Assembly: GCA_016744555.1 (NCBI GenBank)
Contig: JADGED010000072.1
Coordinates: 1 to 10,861, forward strand
DNA length: 10,861 bases
Reading direction: 5' to 3'
Origin: Desulfuromonadaceae bacterium
GTDB taxonomy: Bacteria > Desulfobacterota > Desulfuromonadia > Desulfuromonadales > Geopsychrobacteraceae
In this document: positions 1 to 5,963 of the stretch, one piece after another
Layout: the number at the start of each line of letters is the position of its first letter
Numbering within the stretch: the first letter of the stretch is position 1
The notes under the pieces: model-generated
Seen by the model: the letters and a program-made list of their open reading frames with translations, nothing else
Databases searched by the model: none
What the model was told of the DNA's origin: nothing
Translations under genes and position numbers: made by a program

Positions 1-275
1 GTAACAATTGATGCGGTTTGCACCCCAAAACGGTTGAGGACTGCGATTCCGACGAAGGCAAGAATAACGTACTTACCCAGGCTCCCTAAAAAGCGAAATA
101 AGGTGTCGTCGAGGTTTTCGTAACGCGCGCCTGTTTTGCTGATAGCGTTATTGACCTTGTTCGCAACGAAAAAACCAACGATCAAAATACCAATCGCTAG
201 TACAACATTAATCCCGGCTGCAATAACAGTGGGCAGGTACTCATTGATGTTTATGCTGTTTATAAACTCTCCCAT
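1..275 (-). CDS. mscS: MscS-family small-conductance mechanosensitive channel, N-terminal part
   Basis: Inner-membrane channel that opens under membrane tension and releases solutes during hypo-osmotic shock. Only the first 91 codons are present; the gene runs off the left edge. The translation gives a short polar N-terminus, a first membrane helix at about residues 15-38, a second at about 62-81, then the motif NRFGVQTASIV at 81-91. This closely matches the segment of E. coli MscS (GRVGVQTASV) that leads into the pore helix TM3. The ATG at 275 is preceded by a perfect AGGAGG (288-283) seven bases upstream, which fixes the start. A sigma70-like promoter lies at 366-338, so it is probably transcribed alone. 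The pore and C-terminal cytoplasmic domains lie outside the window. Family call is firm; whether it is the short MscS type or a longer paralogue is inferred from the short N-terminus. Confidence 0.9.
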   Translation of the reverse strand, partial: MGEFINSININEYLPTVIAAGINVVLAIGILIVGFFVANKVNNAISKTGARYENLDDTLFRFLGSLGKYVILAFVGIAVLNRFGVQTASIV

Positions 276-337
276 TATCCTACCTCCTGTTTCATTTGCG
301 GTTAACTATTGTTGGATTAAAAAGTTAGCGATAATTT

Positions 338-366
338 ACTCTAGCGTTCAGTTATAGGGCTGTCAA
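338..366 (-). promoter_or_regulatory. Predicted sigma70 promoter for mscS
   Basis: On the minus strand a perfect -35 box TTGACA (366-361) is followed by a 17-base spacer and the -10-like hexamer TAGAGT (343-338, four of six matches). It lies about 60 bases upstream of the mscS start codon and in the right orientation. Prediction from sequence only. Confidence 0.5.
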
Positions 367-481
367 GGAAGTCAACCGGTTATTATTTGCCGTTGCTGAT
401 AGTCGTTTTGTCATTTCTTCGAAATCCACTCACGTCGCAGTTGGTCATCATGGATCATTTAAAGGCCTAGGTTAAGAACGA

Positions 482-513
482 AAAATGGCGACCCCGTTAA
501 AGATCGCCATTTT
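482..513 (-). terminator. Rho-independent terminator after the TDT transporter gene
   Basis: A 10-bp perfect inverted repeat, AAAATGGCGA (482-491) and TCGCCATTTT (504-513), with a 12-base loop. Read on the minus strand the stem ends in a run of five T (485-481). It begins about 30 bases past the transporter stop codon at 543, so it separates that gene from mscS. On the plus strand there is also a T-rich stretch after the stem, but no plus-strand gene ends here. Confidence 0.8.
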
Positions 514-542
514 CACATCTATTTTATTTTTATCTTATTAGA

Positions 543-1628
543 TCAATGAGTCGGAGCAAAAATCTTTCCAGAGATAACACCCTTCATGGTACGGATCAAA
601 ACTACTAGCCAAACCAACAATAGAAACGCTACTGCAAATTGGTAAAAATTATAAATAATTCCAAATTGGGTGGCTTTCCAAGCTACGCCACTAGAGACAC
701 ATAGGGCTCCAGAGGGGAAAGTAAATGCCCACCATGACAGTGCATATGGAAGTTCTATTTTTGTCATGTAGTAAAAGGTAATTATCATTGCCATAATAAA
801 CCACCACGCAGCAAACCCCCAAGTGAAGAGGATACCAAACTTACATAGCGTAGTTACCACTGCAGCGTCGAGACCCATAATTTGGTGATGGCTGAAGAGG
901 TGCATAATTTTGAATAGGACCACCGAAATAATCGCAGTTGGTGCTATGCCGATAAAAAATGTGGCGGCAAATTTGCTCATGGGTAGTTCGTGGTAGATGT
1001 AGCGGTGGTAAACGGCGGCACCGACAAACAAGAACAAGAAAAATCCTACCCCAAAACTTACCGTCGAGATGGTAACTGCTAGTTCTGCCCGGGCTGGGAA
1101 GTGTCCGGCTAATTCGTATCCCGCAAGGGGGATAATGAGCTTAGATACTGGTGGAATATACCAGCCAAAATTGGCATGGGGGATGTTGATCTCTTTATGG
1201 CGAAATATGTGGGTCAGGATAATAAAGCCGAAAACATAGATTCCAGTTGTCCCTAACAGCCATAGATACCAAGCTAATTGCAGTGAAACCTGTTCACTAA
1301 AAAACATAGTCGGGAATTTCATCAAGTTAAGTGAAAATAACAACAATGAAATTGGCATGGTGGGGAAAAAGTTAGCGGCCACCGGATGATTGAGATCTTT
1401 ACGGACACTAGCTGGATAGAGTAAAAACTTAGTGAGCCATGGTATAAAAAATAGGCAAAATCCAAATATTGAAAACAAGATTAAAGCCATAGATAACGGT
1501 TTAACCCAAGAATAGCTTAAAAAAGAGATTGCCAGTGGAATGACAGCCGTTCCCATGATAGCAGCAAACCAAGCTGGGTTGAAATGCTCGGTAATAGAAC
1601 TGGGGCTTAATTTAAATGGCTCGGCCAT
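543..1628 (-). CDS. TDT/SLAC1-family transporter (tellurite-resistance/dicarboxylate transporter type)
   Basis: Inner-membrane protein of the TehA/Mae1/SLAC1 superfamily, whose members act as anion channels or as dicarboxylate or sulfite exporters. The 361-residue product is almost entirely hydrophobic with about ten predicted membrane helices, the family's usual size and layout. Recognisable elements are FNPAWFAAIMGT near the N-terminus (16-27), HPVAANFFPT (81-90, matching the conserved HPV-x2-NFF region), WYIPPV (156-161) and SWWAFTFP (298-305) in a late helix. An in-frame ATG at 1640 would add four residues. However, the bases right after that ATG form GGAGGA, which is correctly spaced as the ribosome site for the ATG at 1628, so the latter is preferred. 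Two sigma70-like promoters lie upstream and a terminator follows. Substrate cannot be read from the sequence; annotations as tellurite or C4-dicarboxylate transporter would be guesses. Confidence 0.88.
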   Translation of the reverse strand: MAEPFKLSPSSITEHFNPAWFAAIMGTAVIPLAISFLSYSWVKPLSMALILFSIFGFCLFFIPWLTKFLLYPASVRKDLNHPVAANFFPTMPISLLLFSLNLMKFPTMFFSEQVSLQLAWYLWLLGTTGIYVFGFIILTHIFRHKEINIPHANFGWYIPPVSKLIIPLAGYELAGHFPARAELAVTISTVSFGVGFFLFLFVGAAVYHRYIYHELPMSKFAATFFIGIAPTAIISVVLFKIMHLFSHHQIMGLDAAVVTTLCKFGILFTWGFAAWWFIMAMIITFYYMTKIELPYALSWWAFTFPSGALCVSSGVAWKATQFGIIYNFYQFAVAFLLLVWLVVLIRTMKGVISGKIFAPTH

Positions 1629-1632
1629 TGTT

Positions 1633-1638
1633 TCCTCC
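1633..1638 (-). promoter_or_regulatory. Ribosome binding site that decides the TDT transporter start
   Basis: GGAGGA on the minus strand, four bases before the ATG at 1628. It lies inside the alternative longer reading frame starting at 1640, whose own ATG has no purine-rich site in front of it. Confidence 0.65.
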
Positions 1639-1666
1639 ATATATGGGTAGAAATGCGATGGAAAGT

Positions 1667-1695
1667 ATTGTATGCCTCTATTGACTAAATGGCAA
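1667..1695 (-). promoter_or_regulatory. Predicted proximal sigma70 promoter for the TDT transporter
   Basis: Minus-strand TTGCCA (1695-1690, five of six matches), a 17-base spacer, then TACAAT (1672-1667, five of six matches). It would give a leader of roughly 30 bases before the ATG at 1628. Prediction from sequence only. Confidence 0.5.
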
Positions 1696-1714
1696 CCACA
1701 AACATATTGTTTTT

Positions 1715-1743
1715 AATATATATAAACGGCGTCATGTTGACAA
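1715..1743 (-). promoter_or_regulatory. Predicted distal sigma70 promoter for the TDT transporter
   Basis: Minus-strand TTGTCA (1743-1738, five of six matches), a 17-base spacer, then TATATT (1720-1715, five of six matches). Its -35 box overlaps a perfect plus-strand TTGACA at 1737-1742. Confidence 0.4.
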
Positions 1744-1785
1744 CGTAATTCATCTCTTGAAAATATGTGACAATACTAATAAGAT
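1737..1785 (+). promoter_or_regulatory. Candidate promoter region for the exported BamE-like protein
   Basis: Two overlapping possibilities are visible on the plus strand. One is TTGACA (1737-1742) with a 16-base spacer to GAAAAT (1759-1764). The other is TTGAAA (1757-1762) with a 17-base spacer to TAAGAT (1780-1785). Each has a good -35 and a four-of-six -10. They lie 40-90 bases upstream of the ATG at 1826. Which one is used cannot be told. Confidence 0.35.
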
Positions 1786-1825
1786 GTTAGATTAATGCAA
1801 TATTAGTCGTTCGATAGGGGGTAAA

Positions 1826-2398
1826 ATGTGTAGAGTCCTATTGTCTAAAGTTTTATTATCGTTGACTGTCTGTTTCTTGTTTATTGGTCTTGCTCAAGTG
1901 TCTTTAGCGCAGGAAGTGGGGCGATTTATCAAGTATAATATTCACGCCCAAAGTAAGGATGCTGTAAGTTTGGTAGCAAGTTATGCAAACTACACCAATC
2001 CAGGTGCTGGGCATGTGGTTATTCCTACAGGGACAGAAATCAATGTGACGAAGTATGGGCGTCGTGGTTTTGTTTTTACCTATGACGGAGGTGCTAAAAA
2101 AGTAACTTTTGAGTTTCAGGAAAAACGGATGGGGATGAGTGTGCAAGAGTATGTAATGCTGATCACTTCAGAAGGTCCGGTTAAATATAATTATTTGTCA
2201 ACAATAGATAAAAAGGGGATTGAGGATGGCGATGCATATGAGGGAATGTCTCGTAAGGGAGTTATGATTGCCCTCGGGTATCCAGCTGCTCATCGTACGC
2301 AGTCTCTTGATTTCGATACATGGGTTTATTGGGGAAACAGGTTTAGAACTAGATCGATTGATTTTGATGCTCAAGGGAAAGTTTCCGCAGTACGCTAG
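1826..2398 (+). CDS. Exported protein of unknown function with BamE/SmpA-like C-terminal segment
   Basis: 190 residues with an N-terminal Sec signal peptide: Cys3/Arg3-4, a hydrophobic core at about 8-27 and a likely signal peptidase I site after VSLA (A28|Q29). There is no lipobox cysteine near the cleavage site, so it is probably a soluble periplasmic protein rather than a lipoprotein. The middle (about 50-100) contains YTNPGAGHVVIPTGTEI and RRGFVFTYD, which look like a small beta-rich domain. The C-terminus (about 137-190) reads as G-M-S-x-K-G-V-x-x-A-L-G-Y-P followed by DTWVYW and a closing beta strand. That pattern resembles the BamE/SmpA fold, where an 'xxVxxxLGxP ... WxY' motif is typical. 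The start is the only ATG near the signal peptide and follows the purine run AGGGGG. No terminator separates it from the biosynthetic genes 129 bases downstream, so it could be read through into them, but nothing ties it to the pathway. Confidence 0.72.
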   Translation: MCRVLLSKVLLSLTVCFLFIGLAQVSLAQEVGRFIKYNIHAQSKDAVSLVASYANYTNPGAGHVVIPTGTEINVTKYGRRGFVFTYDGGAKKVTFEFQEKRMGMSVQEYVMLITSEGPVKYNYLSTIDKKGIEDGDAYEGMSRKGVMIALGYPAAHRTQSLDFDTWVYWGNRFRTRSIDFDAQGKVSAVR

Positions 2399-2527
2399 AA
2401 GTTGTACTGTAGGTGCCAGCAGAATTTTATGTAAACAGAGCTCAAATATGCTTCAATTTTATATATGGTATTGCAAATGTCGTATGTTGCTTTATCGGAA
2501 TTGCACATTTAGCGTTAAGGATTGTAG
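2399..2527 (+). other. Intergenic region before the polyene operon
   Basis: 129 AT-rich bases between the exported-protein stop and fabG. It contains no hairpin with a T-run and no pair of hexamers near the sigma70 consensus at proper spacing. The only clear element is AAGGA (2517-2521), the fabG ribosome site. The operon is therefore read through from upstream, uses a non-sigma70 promoter, or has a weak promoter not recognisable by eye. Confidence 0.5.
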
Positions 2528-3256
2528 ATGGATAAGCAAAAAATAGCTTTAGTAACTGGTGCTAGCAAAGGAATTGGCGCAGCAATAGCTCGCGAGCTGG
2601 CGACAGATGGCTTTCATATCTGGCTAAATTACCGTAGTGATAACGCTGCGGCGCAGGCAGTTGCCGACGAAATTGGAGCGGCAGGTGGCAGTTGTACTTT
2701 ACTGCCGTTTGACGTTGCCGATGCAGAGGCAACGACGGCGGTGCTTAGCCCATTACTCGAAGAACATACTCCTGCAGTGTTGGTAAATAATGCCGGCTTT
2801 GCCCGTGACGGAATTATGGCGTTGATGGCACAAAGTGATTGGGATGATGTTCTTGGAGTTCACCTTGGTGGTTTTTTCAATGTTACCCGTTTGGTGGTGG
2901 CGCGGATGATAAAAAAGCGTCAAGGGCGGATAATCAACATGGTCTCTACCTCTGGCGAAACCGGAATGGCGGGGCAGGTTAATTATTCTGCCGCAAAGGC
3001 TGGATTGATTGGTGCAACTAGATCGCTTGCTGCAGAAGTTGGGCGACGCAAGGTCTTGGTAAACGCAGTTTCACCGGGCTTTATCGCTACCGAAATGTTA
3101 GCTGATTTGCCCGAAGAGCATATTTTACCAATGATTCCATTGGGTCGAGTTGGTCAACCAGAAGAAGTTTCGGGCTTGGTGAGCTTTCTTTGCTCTGACC
3201 GTGCCAGCTATATAACCGGTCAAGTATTTGCCGTTAATGGCGGAGCCCACATTTGA
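2528..3256 (+). CDS. fabG: FabG-type 3-ketoacyl-ACP reductase (short-chain dehydrogenase), His replaces catalytic Asn
   Basis: Short-chain dehydrogenase/reductase of the FabG type, expected to reduce the 3-keto group of the ACP-bound polyene intermediate with NADPH. It is 242 residues, the normal FabG length. Seen: the cofactor loop TGASKGIG (10-17), the NNAG motif (87-90), catalytic Ser140 in INMVSTSGETG, Tyr153 and Lys157 in NYSAAKAG, and the PGFIATEM segment (183-190) with a C-terminal ITGQVFAVNGG. The fourth member of the usual tetrad, Asn in the motif aligned to E. coli ETNLSSVF, is His112 here (GVHLGGFFN). This could alter the proton relay, or the enzyme may tolerate it. The start has AAGGA six bases upstream. 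Its stop codon overlaps the next gene's ATG (TGATG), indicating translational coupling. The family is certain; its role in the polyene pathway rests on context. Confidence 0.9.
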   Translation: MDKQKIALVTGASKGIGAAIARELATDGFHIWLNYRSDNAAAQAVADEIGAAGGSCTLLPFDVADAEATTAVLSPLLEEHTPAVLVNNAGFARDGIMALMAQSDWDDVLGVHLGGFFNVTRLVVARMIKKRQGRIINMVSTSGETGMAGQVNYSAAKAGLIGATRSLAAEVGRRKVLVNAVSPGFIATEMLADLPEEHILPMIPLGRVGQPEEVSGLVSFLCSDRASYITGQVFAVNGGAHI

Positions 3257-4485
3257 TGGCCGGGCAGGGATTGCACCGAGTTGCTATTACCGGTATTGGT
3301 ATCGTCTCTTGTTTGGGTAACGATCTGGAAACGGTTGGTAGCGCTTTACGTGAGGGACGTTCTGGGTTGGTTGTTGATCCCGAACGTCAAGAGCTAGGTT
3401 TTCGTAGCCCTTTAACTGGGCAGATTAAAGACTTTGATCCGAAGATTTTATCGCGGAAGCAACGCAAAAGTATGCCCGATTTTGCTGTTTGGGCCTATGC
3501 TTCGGCACGTGATGCCCTCGCTTTAGCCGGATTGGCGGATTCCGACATTCAAAACGATCAAACTGGCTTGCTGTATGGTTGTGATTCCAGCTGTATGGCG
3601 GCAATTGAACAGGTCGATGCGTTACGTCTACGTGGCGAAACTAAAGGGATTGGCAGCGGGCAAATTTTTCGCTCAATGACCTCTACCGTCACTATGAATT
3701 TGAACACCCTGCTGAAAACCAAAGGGGCGTGCTGGTCACTTAGTTCCGCATGCTCCAGTGGCGGACATGCGTTGGGGCAAGCAGCCGATTTAATTCGTTT
3801 AGGGCGCCAAGAGCGGGTTATTTGTGGTGGCGCACAAGAGATCAATTGGCAATCGATGTGTAGCTTTGATGGGTTAGGGGCTTTTTCGGTGCAGGTAGAT
3901 AATCCTGCTACCGCCTGTCGTCCATTTGATGCCGATCGCGATGGTTTGGTGCCAAGTGGTGGTGCGGCAACGGTAGTTCTGGAGCGTTATGATCTTGCTG
4001 AACAGCGCGGCGCTACCATTCTGGGCGAGTTTCTCGGTTACGGCTTTTCTTCCGATGGAGAACAACTATCGGTGCCAAGTGCAGATGGCCTCAGCCGGGC
4101 GATGTTATCAGCAATAGAGCAAAGTGGCTTGGATGCAAGCGAGATTGATTATCTCTGTGCCCATGCAACTTCTACCCCTGCTGGAGATGCCGCTGAGGCG
4201 GGTAATATTCGCCGAGTTTTTGGTGATAAAACGCCACGTATATCAGCGTTGAAAGCATTGACTGGCCACGAACTGTGGATGTCGGGGGCGGCGCAGGTGG
4301 TATATACCACAATCATGGCGCAGCAGGGGTTTACGGCAGCAAGCCATAACTTTAATAGCGCTGACGAGGGGACTACCGGTTTGAATATCTTGCAGAAAAC
4401 CGATCCGGTTCCCCCCGGAAAAGTGTTGTGTAATTCGGCTGGATTTGGTGGCACTAATTCCTCTCTTGTCATCTCTTACTGCTGA
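3256..4485 (+). CDS. FabB-like beta-ketoacyl-ACP synthase of the aryl polyene type
   Basis: Condensing enzyme (thiolase fold) that extends ACP-bound chains by two carbons. 409 residues with a full Cys-His-His triad: Cys166 in SSACSSGG, His303 in CAHATSTPAGD and His338 in ALKALTGHEL, with Lys333 just before it. The C-terminal SAGFGGTN loop (394-401) is standard. The segment after His338 reads ELWMSGAAQ rather than the SLGAAG-like stretch of FabB/FabF, and the usual GEGAG-type loop is replaced by GLVPSGGAA (230-238). From memory, such replacements are typical of the ketosynthases in aryl polyene and flexirubin clusters. The ATG at 3256 is chosen because it overlaps the fabG stop (TGATG); a TTG directly before it at 3253 would add one residue. 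The intact triad argues against a chain-length-factor role, where the Cys is lost. Confidence 0.88.
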   Translation: MAGQGLHRVAITGIGIVSCLGNDLETVGSALREGRSGLVVDPERQELGFRSPLTGQIKDFDPKILSRKQRKSMPDFAVWAYASARDALALAGLADSDIQNDQTGLLYGCDSSCMAAIEQVDALRLRGETKGIGSGQIFRSMTSTVTMNLNTLLKTKGACWSLSSACSSGGHALGQAADLIRLGRQERVICGGAQEINWQSMCSFDGLGAFSVQVDNPATACRPFDADRDGLVPSGGAATVVLERYDLAEQRGATILGEFLGYGFSSDGEQLSVPSADGLSRAMLSAIEQSGLDASEIDYLCAHATSTPAGDAAEAGNIRRVFGDKTPRISALKALTGHELWMSGAAQVVYTTIMAQQGFTAASHNFNSADEGTTGLNILQKTDPVPPGKVLCNSAGFGGTNSSLVISYC

Positions 4486-4490
4486 TATTG

Positions 4491-5963
4491 ATGGCATATG
4501 ATGCAATCATTATTGGCGCTGGTCTCTCTGGTTTAGCTTCGGCATTATTACTGGCTCGCAACGGTCGTAAGGTGTTGGTGGTTGAAAAACACCGTGCCCC
4601 GGCGCCGGTATTAAGTGGCTTCGAACGTGGTGGCCTCTATTTTGATAGTGGTTTCCACTATGCTGGGGGATTAGGTGATAATGGCCCTTTGCACCATTTG
4701 CTTAACTATTTGGGGCTAGGCGATAAGCTGGAGTTCTTCCCCTATGCTGAAGATGGCTTCGATTCTTTACGTTTAACCGCCAGTGATAGTGAATTTGCTC
4801 TGCCGGTTGGTTTTGCCAATATCCGCAGCTACTTGTTAGAAAAGTTTCCAGATGCAGCGCTAGAAATTAACCTTTACCTCGATGAAGTCGCTTCAACCTG
4901 GCGCAATTCTCCTTACCTCGATTTAACCGCAGATTTCAGTGATTTCAACCTCAGTTCTGTGCATGAATGTTCTGTTCGGCAACGCTTAGAAGTGTTCACG
5001 CCTTGGCCACAGTTGCAGAGCCTCCTATCGATGCACTGCCTGTTGTATGGAGTGCCACCAGAATCTGCTCCATTCTCCCTTAATGCTCAGGTAGCTGGCT
5101 CTTATTACGACTCTGTCCATGGGATTGTTGGTGGTGGCCGTAGTTTGGTGCAAGGGTTACTGTCCGAGGCGGAAAAATTAGGGGTAGAAATCCAGTGTAA
5201 TGCTGATGTTGAGGGGATTCTTGTTGAAAAAGGGGTCACTTCTGGAGTACGTTTACGCACAGGAACAGAGATTGCGGCACCGATAGTAATTGCAACGCTA
5301 AATCCAGCGCTGCTTCCCGAATTATTACCGCATACAAGCATGAGACCGGCTTACCTGAAACGTCTTAAGCGCTTACAGCAGACCTGTTCTGCTTATATAG
5401 TATATGGTAGAAATCCAGAGCCGTTAGAGTTTCTACGTGGTCGGAATTTGTTTGTTCAACCTAAGGATGGTGGAGTTGTTGAGATTGATGCTCCATTGGA
5501 ACAGCGGGGGTTTTACCTTGCTGGAGCAGATCAAGGTGGTAAAAATGCTCCGACTGGACTGATAGGTATTGTTCCAGCACAGTTTTCTGAGGTTGAGTGT
5601 TTTAATTTAATTGGTAAGCAACGCTCTCCAGAGTATTGTGACTGGAAGCAGATGATGACCGAGTGGTTGACCAAATCTTTTCGCCAAAGCTGTCCAGAGT
5701 TGTCGCAGTTTGAAGTGTTAGAGTTGGCTACACCGTTGACCTTGCGCGATTACTCTAGTGCTCCAAGTGGTGCCATATACGGTGTGGCACGCAATATCGG
5801 TCAGTATAACCCACTCTCTGTAACTCGCCAGCCGGGATTGTTTCTTGCCGGGCAAGGAGTTGCTGTATGTGGCTTGATGGGGGCGATAGTTTCTAGTTAT
5901 TTGGCTTGTGGGTCAATTTTAGGGCACGACTTTTTGCGAGGAGAGCTAAAGAAATGGAGTTAA
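4491..5963 (+). CDS. FAD-dependent oxidoreductase of the CrtI / carotenoid isomerase / retinol saturase type
   Basis: 490-residue flavoprotein with a complete N-terminal dinucleotide-binding fold: GAGLSG at 9-14, and the acidic ribose-binding residue Glu32 ending VLVVEK. It continues with YFDSGFHYAGG (50-60), resembling the 'FD-x-G-x-HY' stretch of retinol saturases and carotenoid isomerases. The middle GGGRSLVQGL (214-223) and the following strand with VRLRTGTEIAAPIVIAT (253-269) match the CrtI fold. The C-terminal FAD loop is PGLFLAGQGV with GLMGAIVSS (448-469). Family members oxidise, reduce or isomerise conjugated C=C bonds; there is no transmembrane segment. It sits between two ketosynthases, five bases after the first and overlapping the second by 10 bases, so it belongs to the operon. 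The most likely substrate is the polyene chain, but whether it desaturates, saturates or isomerises cannot be told. The ATG at 4491 is preferred over the adjacent TTG at 4488. Confidence 0.82.
   Translation: MAYDAIIIGAGLSGLASALLLARNGRKVLVVEKHRAPAPVLSGFERGGLYFDSGFHYAGGLGDNGPLHHLLNYLGLGDKLEFFPYAEDGFDSLRLTASDSEFALPVGFANIRSYLLEKFPDAALEINLYLDEVASTWRNSPYLDLTADFSDFNLSSVHECSVRQRLEVFTPWPQLQSLLSMHCLLYGVPPESAPFSLNAQVAGSYYDSVHGIVGGGRSLVQGLLSEAEKLGVEIQCNADVEGILVEKGVTSGVRLRTGTEIAAPIVIATLNPALLPELLPHTSMRPAYLKRLKRLQQTCSAYIVYGRNPEPLEFLRGRNLFVQPKDGGVVEIDAPLEQRGFYLAGADQGGKNAPTGLIGIVPAQFSEVECFNLIGKQRSPEYCDWKQMMTEWLTKSFRQSCPELSQFEVLELATPLTLRDYSSAPSGAIYGVARNIGQYNPLSVTRQPGLFLAGQGVAVCGLMGAIVSSYLACGSILGHDFLRGELKKWS

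Noticed and set aside
136..357. Plus-strand open frame of 73 codons near the left edge
   Set aside because: It is antisense to mscS, whose N-terminus is recognisable and has a perfect ribosome site; the frame has no familiar motif and no ribosome site.
367..481. Short palindromes such as AACCGGTT and AAGGCCTAGG between mscS and the terminator
   Set aside because: They are isolated, not repeated elsewhere in the window, and lack a nearby element that would make them operators or ends of a mobile element.
1629..1640. Longer start of the TDT transporter at 1640
   Set aside because: The sequence just after that ATG is the ribosome site for the ATG at 1628, and no such site precedes 1640.
2268..2546. 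Plus-strand open frame bridging the exported-protein gene and fabG
   Set aside because: It overlaps the coding end of the exported protein and the start of fabG in another frame, has no ribosome site and is rich in Cys and aromatic residues without pattern.
4149..4506. Two overlapping minus-strand frames inside the first ketosynthase and its junction
   Set aside because: They are mirror frames of well-supported coding sequence, without family motifs.
5906..5953. N-terminal extension of the second ketosynthase
   Set aside because: The 16 extra residues are basic, lie within the FAD oxidoreductase gene and precede the normal family start; the ATG at 5954 with AGGAG upstream fits better.
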